Below, piece by piece: positions 1-9,742 of a stretch of DNA of 35,242 bases. This DNA is from Desulfoarculaceae bacterium (GTDB taxonomy: Bacteria; Desulfobacterota; Desulfobulbia; Desulfobulbales; Desulfocapsaceae), in the NCBI GenBank assembly GCA_019429465.1, contig JAHYIV010000032.1, forward strand, positions 1 to 35,242, read 5' to 3'. The notes under the pieces are model-generated. The model was not told where the DNA came from, ran no database searches, and worked only from the letters and a program-made list of their open reading frames with translations. Numbering within the stretch: the stretch's first letter is position 1; each line of letters opens with the position of its first letter. The position numbers and the translations under genes are program-made.

Positions 1-31
1 TGTCAAATAGTCTGCTTCCGGGGAGTAATTC

Positions 32-559
32 ATGATGATGAAATCAGAAAAAGGCGTTTCCGCCGTTGAGTTTGCCCTGATCGCCCCGCTGCTCTTTGTC
101 CTCACCTTCGGCATCATCGAGTTCGCGCTGCTGCTCTTTGACAAGGCCGTTATCACCAATGCCTCGAGGGAAGGCGCCCGCACCGCCATTGTTTACCACC
201 AAGATGAGTACGGCTCCTACGATCCGGCTGATGTGGATGAGATACAAGATCTTGTGGCCAACTATGCCAACGGCTATCTCGTCAATTTTGGTGTCAATGA
301 GGACATTGCCAGCACAGATGTCGGGGTTAAATATAGTACTGATCCAACAAACGAGGGGTCCTGGGGTCCGCCACCTGCAGTCCCCGCCCAGTGGAATGAC
401 GGACAGTGGTATGTCAGAGTCACTGTACCCTATACCTATGACTTTCTCGTCCTGCCTAATCTTCGCAAGCTGCTTAAGGGTGAATTTGATCGCCTCGACA
501 TGCCTCTAGAAGGAAGAACAATTATGCGAATGGAACGGTCAGGAACAGGGAGTTATTGA
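32..559 (+). CDS. tadE: TadE-like pseudopilin of the Tad/Flp pilus
   Basis: A 175-residue minor pseudopilin-like protein expected to be cleaved by a TadV-type prepilin peptidase and used in Flp pilus assembly in the envelope. After a short basic N-terminus comes a glycine followed by a hydrophobic helix with a glutamate five residues after it (KGVSAVEFAL), the class IV prepilin pattern, then the TadE-type stretch ending in NASREGAR. The rest is a periplasmic domain without recognisable catalytic residues. Three ATG codons lie in a row; GGGGAG at 20-25 is six bases before the first, so the first was used. Its stop lies two bases before the next start, so the two are likely translated together. 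The upstream part of the locus (prepilin, peptidase, secretin, CpaB) is presumably outside the window. The TadE family call is firm, the exact paralogue less so. Confidence 0.9.
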   Translation: MMMKSEKGVSAVEFALIAPLLFVLTFGIIEFALLLFDKAVITNASREGARTAIVYHQDEYGSYDPADVDEIQDLVANYANGYLVNFGVNEDIASTDVGVKYSTDPTNEGSWGPPPAVPAQWNDGQWYVRVTVPYTYDFLVLPNLRKLLKGEFDRLDMPLEGRTIMRMERSGTGSY

Positions 560-561
560 CG

Positions 562-1836
562 ATGAAAATCCATAATAGAATATTGCGAAAGAATGAGAAG
601 GGTGCCACCGCCATCTTTGTCGCCCTGATCCTTACCCTGCTGCTGGGGTTTGCCGCCCTCGGCATAGATGTCAACTATCTTTACGGTGTCCGTAATGAAT
701 TACAGAACGCTGCTGATGCCGGTGCCCTTGCTGGAGCGAGCGTTTTGTTCACTAATGATTGTACAATAACTGATATTGATGATGTGGTAATACCTGAGGC
801 AGAGAAAGTAGCCAAAGCCAACAAAACAGGAAATCATGTCCTTGAGGATATTGAGATAACAGTGCAAATCGGCCACTGGTCTTTTACCACCAAAAAATTC
901 GTCGCCGATGCTGTACCTATCAACGCGGTCAGGGTTCAGACAGACAGGAGAGACACCCCCTCATTTTTTGCCAAGACTCTCGGTTTTGAACGGTTCTTTG
1001 TCTCTACGGTTGCCGTTGCCTGGTTAGGTTATCCGGAAAGTTTTTTTGACCAGCCGATTGCCCTATGCCTGGCAGCTATTACCGATCCCAGCACTGGACT
1101 TTTGTCATGCGATGTTGGGAAAATGACCAATAATAACAATGATACAGGTGGATGGAGCAATCTTAGTACTGATAATTGCTCAGGAGGAACAAATACTAGT
1201 GAGGTACGAGATCTTATATGCGAGGGCAGTCCTCAGCCAGTAGAAGTAGGAAAAACTATGGGAATGCTCAATGGTATGAGTAACGTAGGATATACTGATT
1301 TTTTTACATGCTGGCAGAAATTGGAAAATTCATCGTCAGGGACAAAAAATTGGAATATTACGCTTCCCGTTGTTGAGTGCACAGGCCCAGATGGCATGGA
1401 CATTAGTCCTTGCTTACCACTTAAGACAGCAGTGAATGTAAATGTTATCTGGATAACCAGAGTATTAACGGGTAATCCCGGAGATGAAGATACGTATTAT
1501 GCAGATGTACCACGGGACATGACCGCCCCGGTCACCCCGGTCGATGGTGTGCCAGAACCACCACCAATACACTGGACCTGTGAAGTTGGCTATCGGTCAT
1601 GCTGGATATCGTTTGTTAATACATTCAATATCGGGAATGCCAATCACGATGAGAATAAACCACCAGGACCAGGAGATCCGGATTACAATGAGTCGGATTA
1701 CAACGATTTTTACGACGATTTGTACCAAAGTAGAACTATTTACTTTCTTCCGGATTGTACGGAGCGCCGTGGAGGTGAAGATTACTATATGTGCCCAATG
1801 AACCCTCTACTTGTGAACCCCCTACTTGTCGAGTGA
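562..1836 (+). CDS. tadG: TadG-like pilus assembly protein
   Basis: A 424-residue envelope protein with the N-terminal Tad domain: a basic start, one transmembrane helix (about residues 17-37) and the signature GVRNELQNAADAGALAGA. The rest is predicted periplasmic and is rich in Cys, Asn, Asp and Pro, with many AT-rich codons between 1120 and 1500. I see no von Willebrand A domain, so it is TadG-like rather than a classic long TadG. The ATG at 562 was preferred over an in-frame TTG at 556 because AGGGAG at 547-552 is correctly spaced only for the ATG. The C-terminus ends in a near-perfect 15-base tandem duplication encoding NPLLVNPLLVE. It may tether the pilus machine to peptidoglycan or the outer membrane; that role is inferred from the family. 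Confidence 0.85.
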   Translation: MKIHNRILRKNEKGATAIFVALILTLLLGFAALGIDVNYLYGVRNELQNAADAGALAGASVLFTNDCTITDIDDVVIPEAEKVAKANKTGNHVLEDIEITVQIGHWSFTTKKFVADAVPINAVRVQTDRRDTPSFFAKTLGFERFFVSTVAVAWLGYPESFFDQPIALCLAAITDPSTGLLSCDVGKMTNNNNDTGGWSNLSTDNCSGGTNTSEVRDLICEGSPQPVEVGKTMGMLNGMSNVGYTDFFTCWQKLENSSSGTKNWNITLPVVECTGPDGMDISPCLPLKTAVNVNVIWITRVLTGNPGDEDTYYADVPRDMTAPVTPVDGVPEPPPIHWTCEVGYRSCWISFVNTFNIGNANHDENKPPGPGDPDYNESDYNDFYDDLYQSRTIYFLPDCTERRGGEDYYMCPMNPLLVNPLLVE

Positions 1837-1908
1837 GATGGTGGAACAGCGTTTGAAAGTGGGCAATCGGCCCCAGAATAAAACAAAAGAACTGCCCAAA
1901 GGAATCAT

Positions 1909-3072
1909 ATGACCACTCAAAAAAATCCATTATCTGTACAACTGGCCATTAAGACCCCGGCGATTCAGGAGAGTCTTACCCAGATTATCAAGGGTCTTGA
2001 TGGGTTCACCCTGCAGAAAGGTAACGACGCTGCTCGGATTGATGTCCTGGTTCTGGAAATTGGCAGCAACCCGGCATCCGAATTCGAGACCATCAGGGCA
2101 TTGCTGCAGGAAAATGTGGTGGGCACCCTTTTTCTCACCTCAGCGAAAACAACCTCCGACATCCTGCTTCCTGCCCTGCGGGCAGGGGCCAAAGAGTTCT
2201 TCTCTCAACCTATAGACCCCGGGGAGGTTATCAGCGCCTTCCAGAAAGTTAAGGCTGAATCTCTGGTAAAGAACCAGCCTGGCGAGAAGCCGCTGATCCT
2301 GGGCAGGATTTTCAGTGTCCTCGGGGCGAAAGGTGGTGTCGGCACCACGACCTTTGCCGTCAATCTGGCCACCAGCATCCAGGCCCTTGATCCGGAAAAA
2401 CTGGTTGCCCTCATCGACATGAACAGACTCGTCGGCGAGGTCCCCCTCTTCCTTGACCTCCAGACGGATACCAACTGGGAGGAGATCGGCAAAAACTTCA
2501 GCAGGCTTGACGCGGCGTACCTGCAGAGTGCCATGACACACCATTCGTCAGGAGTCTATGTGCTGCCGGCCCCAAGCAGATTTGAAACAGAGGCCCATCT
2601 GCCGGCTGACTCCCTGTTTCAGATAGTGAAGGCCATGCGCCAGTTTTTTGACTATATCATTATTGATGGCGGCATGGTGTTTGATGATAATCTCTGCAAG
2701 ATATTTGCTGAATCAGAACGTGTCTATCTGGTCTCCATCCTCAGCCTTCCCTGCATCATCAATGTAAGAAAGCTGCAGGAGTCCATTCTCACCACGGGCG
2801 GCGTGACCGACGGCAAACTGCGGATCATTGCCAATCGATTTGAAAAAAAAGCGCAGATCAGCCTGACTGAAGCCAATAAAATAATCGGCACGGACATTTC
2901 AACGACCATTCCCAATGACTACCAATTAACCATGGAAGCCATCAATAATGGCAAAACTATTGCCGAAATTTCCGCAAGCTCCAGCGTCGCTAAAGCTTAT
3001 GAAAAACTTGCTGAATCTGTAGTTGAGTCGGCTAACAAAAGGCCACGAGGTATTTTCAGCTGGTTCAGATAA
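1909..3072 (+). CDS. cpaE: CpaE/TadZ-type pilus localisation ATPase
   Basis: A 387-residue MinD/ParA-superfamily protein that places the Tad pilus assembly site. Residues 1-115 form an atypical receiver-like domain; the position usually held by the phospho-acceptor Asp reads LEI, so phosphorylation is unlikely. Residues about 133-370 are the ATPase-like domain. Its deviant Walker A reads KGGVGTTT at 141-148: the signature lysine is kept but the P-loop lysine is a threonine, as in many TadZ/CpaE proteins, so ATP hydrolysis may be weak. An IIIDGG segment is the Walker B-like strand. The start has AAAGGA just upstream. It follows tadG by 72 bases and precedes cpaF by 31 bases, consistent with one operon. 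Confidence 0.9.
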   Translation: MTTQKNPLSVQLAIKTPAIQESLTQIIKGLDGFTLQKGNDAARIDVLVLEIGSNPASEFETIRALLQENVVGTLFLTSAKTTSDILLPALRAGAKEFFSQPIDPGEVISAFQKVKAESLVKNQPGEKPLILGRIFSVLGAKGGVGTTTFAVNLATSIQALDPEKLVALIDMNRLVGEVPLFLDLQTDTNWEEIGKNFSRLDAAYLQSAMTHHSSGVYVLPAPSRFETEAHLPADSLFQIVKAMRQFFDYIIIDGGMVFDDNLCKIFAESERVYLVSILSLPCIINVRKLQESILTTGGVTDGKLRIIANRFEKKAQISLTEANKIIGTDISTTIPNDYQLTMEAINNGKTIAEISASSSVAKAYEKLAESVVESANKRPRGIFSWFR

Positions 3073-3103
3073 ACGCAAGTTTTATGGTGAGGAGACCTAC
3101 AAC

Positions 3104-4471
3104 ATGGCACTTCAGGAGCTTTTAAAAAATCTGGAACGGTCAGCAGACGACACTGACACCGCCAAAAAAACAGTACTGGATATCACCGACATAGACGCCT
3201 CTGATGAATATGTCGAATTAAAGTCCAATATTCATGACCGGCTGACCAAGATCATTGACCTGTCACTCCTTGACGGTATTGACGAGGTCCGTTTGCGTAG
3301 GGAGATCAGCAAGGCCACGGAAGGCATCCTGGCCGACAAGACCCTGCAGACCATCCCCCTCAACGCCAAAGAGCATGCCCGCCTGTTAAAAGAGATCGAA
3401 GACGAGGTCCTTGGCCTGGGGCCTCTTGAGGGTCTCATGCAGGATGATTCAGTCTCTGACATCCTGGTCAACTCCTATAAGTCCGTCTATGTCGAACGAT
3501 TCGGCAAAATTGAAAAAACAAGGGTGCGTTTCAAGGATGATACCCACCTGATGAGAATCATCGAGAAGATAGTCTCCGCCGTCGGCAGAAGGATTGATGA
3601 AATCTCACCGATGGTAGACGCTCGCCTGCCGGATGGTTCTCGGGTCAATGCCATCATTCCTCCCCTGGCCCTGGATGGCCCCTGCCTTTCCATCAGAAGG
3701 TTTGCCGTCGACCCTCTGACCTTGAAAGACCTGACGGTCTTAAAGACAATCACGCCAGTCCTCGGTGAACTGCTCAAGGCCATTGTTCAGGCGCGGCTTA
3801 ATGTTCTTATCTCTGGAGGAACCGGATCGGGCAAGACCACATTATTGAATGTCATGTCCCAGTTTATCTCGCATGCCGAACGGATCGTGACCATTGAGGA
3901 CTCGGCGGAACTGCAGCTGAAACAGGATCATGTCGTTCGGCTTGAAACCAGGCCGGCAAATCTTGAGGGCAAAGGGCAGATTACCCAGCGAGACCTGGTC
4001 CGCAACAGCCTGCGGATGCGGCCGGACAGGATTATTGTCGGGGAGGTGCGCGGGGCCGAGGCTGTTGATATGCTGCAGGCCATGAATACCGGCCATGACG
4101 GCTCCTTGACCACGGTGCACGCCAACACTCCCGTGGATGCCTTGATGCGTATTGAGACCATGGTCAACATGGCCGGTTTCAACCTGCCCAGTGACTATAT
4201 CAAAAAATTCATCAGCTCGGCAATCAATGTTGTTATCCAGATCGAGAGACTGGTGGATGGGTCGAGAAAAGTGGTCAGCCTTCAGGAAATCACAGGGATG
4301 GAAGGAAGCGTCATCACCATGCAGGAGATAATTTCATTTGAGCAGAGCGATGTGGATAAAGATGGTGTTGTTGCAGGACGGTTCCGCTCCCACGGTATAC
4401 GACCCAAGTTTTTTGATCGATTTACGAAAATGGGCATTCCGATAACGGAAAATTTATTTGAACAGGAATAG
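3104..4471 (+). CDS. cpaF: CpaF/TadA secretion ATPase of the Tad pilus
   Basis: A 455-residue cytoplasmic hexameric ATPase of the GspE/VirB11 superfamily that powers Flp pilus assembly. The N-terminal third is a helical region ending in the segment [20 protein letters not shown] typical of CpaF. The motor has Walker [10 protein letters not shown] at about 238-246, an Asp-box region [10 protein letters not shown], Walker B-like [14 protein letters not shown] and the His-containing [12 protein letters not shown]. The start was moved 81 bases into the longest frame, to the ATG at 3104, because GGTGAGGAG at 3086-3094 fits that codon and the upstream part overlaps the end of cpaE. TadB and TadC, its inner-membrane partners, follow directly. 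Confidence 0.96.
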   Translation: MALQELLKNLERSADDTDTAKKTVLDITDIDASDEYVELKSNIHDRLTKIIDLSLLDGIDEVRLRREISKATEGILADKTLQTIPLNAKEHARLLKEIEDEVLGLGPLEGLMQDDSVSDILVNSYKSVYVERFGKIEKTRVRFKDDTHLMRIIEKIVSAVGRRIDEISPMVDARLPDGSRVNAIIPPLALDGPCLSIRRFAVDPLTLKDLTVLKTITPVLGELLKAIVQARLNVLISGGTGSGKTTLLNVMSQFISHAERIVTIEDSAELQLKQDHVVRLETRPANLEGKGQITQRDLVRNSLRMRPDRIIVGEVRGAEAVDMLQAMNTGHDGSLTTVHANTPVDALMRIETMVNMAGFNLPSDYIKKFISSAINVVIQIERLVDGSRKVVSLQEITGMEGSVITMQEIISFEQSDVDKDGVVAGRFRSHGIRPKFFDRFTKMGIPITENLFEQE

Positions 4472-4498
4472 TCTTTGCGGATTAACAAGAGGTAAACG

Positions 4499-5455
4499 AT
4501 GAAATTCATACTCCCTGTCGCACTCTTTTTTCTGATTATTGCTGTCTGCGAACTGGTTTACTCGCTGTTCGTCAAACCGGACACCCGTACGATCAACAAG
4601 GTCGTCGAACGGTACTCAACCGGCCCGCGGGGAAAAGACGAGCTCGACATCCTCTATTATAGAAAGTTCAGCGACATCAAGCTGTTAGACAGGATGCTCT
4701 CCACAATTCCGGCCGTAAGGGCCCTGGACGCACTCATGCAGCAGGGTGGCGTGAGCACCCTGGCCAGCGTCTTTCTCCTTTCCACCCTGACTGCCGGAGC
4801 AGGGCTTCTCCTGATCTGCACATCATTGCAGCTGATTCTCCCCCTGTCCATTCTCATTACAGGTGCCGGAATGGTGCTGCCGTTTCTCTATCTCCTTTAT
4901 AAACGGAAGCAGAGACGATCCGCATTCGAGACCCTTTTTCCTGATGCCCTCGACCTTATGGGCTATTCCCTGAAGGCAGGCCATTCAATCCTGGCCAGTT
5001 TTAAAATGGTGGCCGAGGAAATAGCAGCTCCTGTTGGAGAAGAGTTCAACCGGGTTGTTGAGGAGATCAATTTCGGCCGGGACCTTGACTCTTCATTACG
5101 GAATTTTTCGAACCGTGTTGACTCTCCGGAACTCAGATTTTTTGTCACCTCAGTGATTATTCAGCACGAAACCGGCGGCAATCTGGTGGAGATGCTGCAA
5201 AGAATATCCGAGGTTATCCGCCGTAAATTCCGGTTCCGGGAAAAAGTAAAGACATTAAGCGCCGAAGGGAAGCTGTCAGCCATAATTCTCGTGGCCCTGC
5301 CGTTCCTCATTGCAACTGCCATAATCGCCCTGAATCCCGGGTATATCATGGTGCTGGTAAGCGATCCCATAGGCCCCTATGCCATAGCCATTGCCCTGAC
5401 CATGATGGCTATAGGTTCTTTTATAATGTACAAGCTGGTACAACTGGACATGTGA
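4499..5455 (+). CDS. tadB: TadB inner-membrane platform protein
   Basis: A 318-residue polytopic membrane protein of the type II secretion F-domain family (GspF-like). It forms the inner-membrane platform on which CpaF acts. An N-terminal helix (residues 2-22) and two adjacent helices near 85-130 precede the cytoplasmic F-domain with the motif LFPDALDLMGYSLKAGHSI, and two more helices lie near the C-terminus. AGAGGT ahead of the ATG supports the start. The last bases overlap the frame of tadC (tga inside gtgagg), suggesting coupled translation. The paralogous neighbour with the same F-domain layout makes the TadB/TadC pair clear. Confidence 0.93.
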   Translation: MKFILPVALFFLIIAVCELVYSLFVKPDTRTINKVVERYSTGPRGKDELDILYYRKFSDIKLLDRMLSTIPAVRALDALMQQGGVSTLASVFLLSTLTAGAGLLLICTSLQLILPLSILITGAGMVLPFLYLLYKRKQRRSAFETLFPDALDLMGYSLKAGHSILASFKMVAEEIAAPVGEEFNRVVEEINFGRDLDSSLRNFSNRVDSPELRFFVTSVIIQHETGGNLVEMLQRISEVIRRKFRFREKVKTLSAEGKLSAIILVALPFLIATAIIALNPGYIMVLVSDPIGPYAIAIALTMMAIGSFIMYKLVQLDM

Positions 5456-5466
5456 GGCCTTCTTTT

Positions 5467-6414
5467 ATGGAAAACATCCCCCTGCTCCTGTCAATTGCAA
5501 CTTTTATTGTTATCCTGTTTCTTTTCTTCACCGCCGCATCCTTTCTGGCTGCCCGGAAAAAAGAGCAGGATTTGCTTCACAGGACCGAAAAGTGGAGCGA
5601 GAAGGCAAAAAATGCCGGTGGTTCCACCTCAAAAGAACGAGGTTCCAAAGGAACAGGCCTCTTTGCCTTCCTTGGACTGTCCGGCAAAGGCAACAAGGGC
5701 CTTGATGAAAGCATGTACGCTGACACCCCGCTGTTTTATCAACGGGCCGGTATCTATAACCGCAGCGCCATACGTTTGTACCAGATATTGCGCATCCTCC
5801 TTTTTCTGACCCCGCCCATACTCCTGATTTTCTCCTATCTTGTGTACAACCGCCCCGTTAACAGCCTGACCCTGCTCGTTGTTTTCATGGCAGCGGTTGT
5901 TGCTTACTTCCTGCCGGTTCTCTGGTTGAAAATGGTTGCCCGTGCCCGCAAAAAAGAACTGGACAGAACCTTCCCGGATGCCATGGATCTGTTGATGGTC
6001 TGCGTGGAGGCCGGACTCGGAATCGATTCCGCTATCCGCAGGGTATCGGATGAGATTCACATTACCAGTCCCGAGCTGGCCAAGGAATTCAAAATCCTGT
6101 CGCTTGAGCTGAAAACCGGGAGATCACGCAACGACTGTTTGAAAAATCTGGCCCGGCGAACAGACCTGCCTGATGTCAACAACCTGGTAAGCCTGCTTAT
6201 TCAGGCAGACAAATATGGCACCGGCGTGGCAAATGCCCTGAAGGTCCATTCAGAAGAGATGCGACAGAAGAGATACAGCAGGCTGGAAGAACTGGCGGCC
6301 AAACTGCCGGTAAAGCTCGTTGTGCCTCTGATACTTTTTATCTTTCCGGCATTTTTTGTTGTCATTATGGGGCCTGCGGCGATTCAAGTGCTCCGGGTAA
6401 TCATCCAGAGGTGA
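5467..6414 (+). CDS. tadC: TadC inner-membrane platform protein
   Basis: A 315-residue paralogue of TadB with an N-terminal membrane helix, a basic low-complexity linker (residues about 35-75), two central helices and the F-domain signature FPDAMDLLMVCVEAGLGIDSAI, then a C-terminal helix PLILFIFPAFFVVIMGPA. It is thought to pair with TadB as the platform of the Tad machine. A GTG at 5452 would give a slightly longer protein, but GTGAGG at 5452-5457 is itself the likely ribosome site for the ATG at 5467. The next gene starts four bases after its stop. Confidence 0.93.
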   Translation: MENIPLLLSIATFIVILFLFFTAASFLAARKKEQDLLHRTEKWSEKAKNAGGSTSKERGSKGTGLFAFLGLSGKGNKGLDESMYADTPLFYQRAGIYNRSAIRLYQILRILLFLTPPILLIFSYLVYNRPVNSLTLLVVFMAAVVAYFLPVLWLKMVARARKKELDRTFPDAMDLLMVCVEAGLGIDSAIRRVSDEIHITSPELAKEFKILSLELKTGRSRNDCLKNLARRTDLPDVNNLVSLLIQADKYGTGVANALKVHSEEMRQKRYSRLEELAAKLPVKLVVPLILFIFPAFFVVIMGPAAIQVLRVIIQR

Positions 6415-6418
6415 GATT

Positions 6419-7831
6419 ATGAAAAGAAACAGGACTAACAAAAAGAGAGAAAATATCGGGAGGGTAAATCTGCTGGGTCTGCTTTTTCTTCCCCTGCTGG
6501 TCAGCGGCTGCAGCTCTCATGACAGCCGTTTTTCATACTTCAACATGCTGGACAACGTCAAGGGAACCAGCCAGAACAGACAAGCAGCCGAAACATTCTG
6601 GTCGTCGGTACGACCGGTATCGTCCCTCTCCGCCTCTCATTACAAGTTGGGACGCTATTACCAGCAACAACGAAAATATGACAAGGCCATTACAGAATTT
6701 TCCAAGGCCCTGCTCAATGACAGCAGCTACTGCCAGGCCTACAACGGTATTGCCATGTCTCATGATGGACTCAAACGCTGCGAGCTGGCTTCCGCCTCCT
6801 ACCAACAGGCCATAGCCTGTGATCCCCAGCAGGCATATATATATAATAATTACGCCTGCTCGAGCATTCTCTGCGGAGATTACCAGAAAGGTGCGGCCTT
6901 ACTGTCTCAAGCCGCGCAGTTGTCCAAGGATAACCGTCGCATAAAAAACAATATGAAACTCGTTCAGATGCTTGTCGAACGAGAGAACAGGCTGGCTGAA
7001 GCTCCAGGCCCAAAAGAACCTGTTGCGGCCTTGGCTGCCAGGACTGATGTGCCGCCGGCAGCAATGGAGAATGAAAGGTCACGGACGGATCCGCTGGCCG
7101 ACAGACCATTGAATACTGCACTCGGGGAAACGCTTATTGGCGGCGTGGTTGAAAAAATAGCTGTCGACAATGCCGACCACAACAGCGCAGGGCCAGAGGC
7201 TGAACCGGCCGGCCTCGCTGAGCTGACATCGGGTACGGGCCAGGAGGAAGAGATGCGCATATTACCAACGGCAGATGCGACTCTTGTCAGCGATGAAACA
7301 GGTAAGGCCGCAGAGGCACCAGAGGCACCAGAATCTTCCTTACTGGATGATATAGTGGTCAACGACCTTGTTATAGTAATGGTACAAGAACCAAAGGAGC
7401 AACAGGATCAGGCAGGACCTGCTCTTGATTATTTAACGAGTACCGCGATTGAGGTCTCTAACGGCAACGGGATAAACGGCATGGCGGGCAGAAGCGCCGA
7501 CTATCTTCGCTCCTATGGCTTTACCGTCGGCAGGATCACCAATGCCCATGACTTCAGCTTTAATGATAGCGTCATATTTTACCGGGAAGGGTACTTGCAG
7601 GTGGCAGAAGAACTGGCCAGGATTACGCCGGGACCTCAGAATATCAAGAAGGTCGAATCCCTCGGGAGACCAGCCATCGGCGTCAGGATTCTTTTAGGCA
7701 GGGATCTGGCGAAGGTGCAATTCCCGGATGGCTATGCCAGGAACATTACCACCGGGCTGGCGGCAACAGAGCAAAACGCGGATCCTGTCAGCTCGACAGG
7801 AGATATGGCTACCCTTGCCGTGACTTACTGA
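6419..7831 (+). CDS. TPR lipoprotein with C-terminal LytR_C domain
   Basis: A 470-residue lipoprotein. A signal peptide (residues about 17-31) ends in a lipobox, LVSGC, so the mature protein starts at the cysteine and is membrane-anchored. Three to four tetratricopeptide repeats cover about residues 75-185 (for example YYQQQRKYDKAITEFSKALL). A long acidic, Ala/Glu/Pro-rich linker (about 190-335) follows, then a LytR_C-type domain beginning at IEVSNGNGINGMAGRSADYL and ending near VRILLGRD. Its position directly behind tadC matches the TadD pilotin-like slot. The LytR_C domain, found elsewhere at the C-terminus of cell-wall enzymes, suggests contact with peptidoglycan or another envelope protein; that is inference. 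The linker has a short 9-base tandem repeat near 7317-7334. Confidence 0.8.
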   Translation: MKRNRTNKKRENIGRVNLLGLLFLPLLVSGCSSHDSRFSYFNMLDNVKGTSQNRQAAETFWSSVRPVSSLSASHYKLGRYYQQQRKYDKAITEFSKALLNDSSYCQAYNGIAMSHDGLKRCELASASYQQAIACDPQQAYIYNNYACSSILCGDYQKGAALLSQAAQLSKDNRRIKNNMKLVQMLVERENRLAEAPGPKEPVAALAARTDVPPAAMENERSRTDPLADRPLNTALGETLIGGVVEKIAVDNADHNSAGPEAEPAGLAELTSGTGQEEEMRILPTADATLVSDETGKAAEAPEAPESSLLDDIVVNDLVIVMVQEPKEQQDQAGPALDYLTSTAIEVSNGNGINGMAGRSADYLRSYGFTVGRITNAHDFSFNDSVIFYREGYLQVAEELARITPGPQNIKKVESLGRPAIGVRILLGRDLAKVQFPDGYARNITTGLAATEQNADPVSSTGDMATLAVTY

Positions 7832-7877
7832 ACAAAGATCCCGGCAGACAGGTGATCAAAATAAATTCGGGTTCATT

Positions 7878-8873
7878 ATGAAAAACAAATCCCTCCTCCC
7901 CGCGGCTGTCAGACAGCACTTTTTGCAAGACGGGAGCATGCTCCTCAGAGTTCCCGTCTTAGTGACCGCCCTCTTCTTATTAACCAGCTGTGCGTCCTCC
8001 CAGGACAAGACCGGTGCCAACCTGGAAAGACAGATCAAACTTCAGCAGATTGAGCAGCAACTTATAGCAGAACCGACTGCGAAAGAAAAACGGACAGCGG
8101 CAGAATTTGAAGAACAGGGCGACCGCTATGTATTGAGAGGTGATAGCAACAGGGCCTATATTTACTACGTAAAAGGACTGGCAGTTGCGCCTGACAATGT
8201 ATCTCTCATCCATAAACAAGGAGCCTTGCTGCTGAAAAAAGCTAAATTCAGTGAAGCAGAAGCAGTCTATGACAAGTTGCTGGCCGTCAACAACAAGAAT
8301 TCGGTGGCCCTTGAAGGCCGCGGCAAAGCAAACTTTGGCCAGGGGAAATTTACGGAGGCGGAACAGGATTTTCTGGCAGCACTTGCGATCAACCCAGCAC
8401 ATTGGCAGGCCCAGGAGTTTCTTGGCCTGATAAACAGCAGGCGGCAAGAATACGGTCAGGCCATAAACCGGTTCAAGACAGCACTGAGCCAACAACCGCA
8501 CAATGAAAGCATCGGTAACAATCTGGCGGTCACCTATTACCTCAATGGTAATTTCCAGGAGGCAGCTCTTTTATTGAAAGGACTGGTGAAAACATCCCAG
8601 AACCGAAAAGTTTACAATAATCTCGCCCTGGCTTCCTTCCAGCTTGGCCGCTACGACGAGGCCATGGACGCCTTCAGACGAGGCTCTGAAAACGAAGCTG
8701 TGGCCTATAACAATATGGGCTCTGAATTTTTAACCAGCCAGAAATACAAAGAAGCAATCCAGGCCTTTGAGAAGGCAATTGACCTCCATCCCAAATTCTA
8801 CCCATCCGCCCAGAATAATCTGGCTATCGCCACCCATGCATTGTCAAATGCTGCTTCAGAGGCAACAAATTAG
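7878..8873 (+). CDS. tadD: TadD-like TPR lipoprotein
   Basis: A 331-residue lipoprotein made almost entirely of tetratricopeptide repeats (about seven, residues 75-320), for example AIQAFEKAIDLHPKFYPSAQNNLA. A hydrophobic stretch with lipobox LLTSC marks lipid attachment. The ATG at 7878 gives an unusually long 24-residue lead; an in-frame ATG at 7938 gives a textbook lipoprotein signal peptide (MLLRVPVLVTALFLLTSC) but its GGGAG is only one base upstream, so the start is uncertain. It probably acts as a TadD-type assembly factor for the pilus secretin. It is co-directional with the Tad genes, 46 bases after the previous stop. Confidence 0.78.
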   Translation: MKNKSLLPAAVRQHFLQDGSMLLRVPVLVTALFLLTSCASSQDKTGANLERQIKLQQIEQQLIAEPTAKEKRTAAEFEEQGDRYVLRGDSNRAYIYYVKGLAVAPDNVSLIHKQGALLLKKAKFSEAEAVYDKLLAVNNKNSVALEGRGKANFGQGKFTEAEQDFLAALAINPAHWQAQEFLGLINSRRQEYGQAINRFKTALSQQPHNESIGNNLAVTYYLNGNFQEAALLLKGLVKTSQNRKVYNNLALASFQLGRYDEAMDAFRRGSENEAVAYNNMGSEFLTSQKYKEAIQAFEKAIDLHPKFYPSAQNNLAIATHALSNAASEATN

Positions 8874-8954
8874 ACAAAGCGCAAAAACAAGGAGGAACCA
8901 GTATTGATTATTAAACCAGTACTCTCTATTTCTAATAAATTTTATGGAGGAATC

Positions 8955-9731
8955 ATGAAAAACATGGGTTTTATACTAATCTTACTGGGTCTCTTCGGTC
9001 TCTCGAGTTGCTCTTCAGTGCCAAAACCAGTGACCCACCAATTTACAAATCAAACAACATTAGAGGCTTCCGAGCATTGGGGTATTTTGGCTCACGACTT
9101 TGCCAATGAAATTGTAACAGCCATGATGGCAAACCCATTGTGGATATCAAAAGACAATGGAACAGGATCTTTGAATACTATGTACATTAATCCGGACACA
9201 AAGGCCTCAATGTCTGTTGTGCCACCTATCTATCTACAAACTAATGATTTATCTCAATTTGGGAAAACTTTTCGCACTTATTTGATTACAGAAATAACAA
9301 AACTTGGTTACCCCGTCGCCCATACACCCGAAAATGCCGTAATAGCCAGATGGTCAGTAAATAAGGTCTATCATAAAGCGGACAGAGTTGCTTCTGCGTG
9401 GCCTGGGACAGGGACGGCAGCTTCTTTAATTGGTTATGGTATATATAAAATTATTGACAACTCTAGTACTTTTGTAGGGGTATTGGCTGCTGGCGCCACC
9501 TACGATATAATTACTAATGCGTTTACGGGAGAATATTTTAACCCGAGTTACGTGCCGCATACTGAGATTGTTTTGACTTTCACAGTATCAAAAGATGAGA
9601 AGGTGCTATCTCGTCAAACGCAAGCCTACTACGTAAATGCAAAAGACTTTAACCATTATAACACCATAGCTGATTATGCCGGTCAAGAAAGTCATTTAAG
9701 ACCAATAAATTTTAATGTCACTAACTATTAA
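8955..9731 (+). CDS. Lipoprotein of unknown function, partner of FlgO-like gene
   Basis: A 258-residue predicted lipoprotein I do not recognise. The signal peptide MKNMGFILILLGLFGLSSC ends in a clear lipobox. The ATG at 8955 was chosen because GGAGG sits four bases before it and because it gives this signal peptide; a TTG further upstream also has a GGAGG but would bury the signal. Residues about 155-205 are Gly/Ala-rich and hydrophobic (TGTAASLIGYGIY, FVGVLAAGATYDI), possibly membrane-inserting. The remainder contains a mixed alpha/beta pattern with TFTVSKDEKVLSRQTQAYYV near the end. The gene is clearly more AT-rich than the Tad genes before it, and it is followed after 11 bases by a FlgO-family lipoprotein, so the two likely act together at the outer membrane. 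Confidence 0.75.
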   Translation: MKNMGFILILLGLFGLSSCSSVPKPVTHQFTNQTTLEASEHWGILAHDFANEIVTAMMANPLWISKDNGTGSLNTMYINPDTKASMSVVPPIYLQTNDLSQFGKTFRTYLITEITKLGYPVAHTPENAVIARWSVNKVYHKADRVASAWPGTGTAASLIGYGIYKIIDNSSTFVGVLAAGATYDIITNAFTGEYFNPSYVPHTEIVLTFTVSKDEKVLSRQTQAYYVNAKDFNHYNTIADYAGQESHLRPINFNVTNY

Positions 9732-9742
9732 AGGAATGAACT

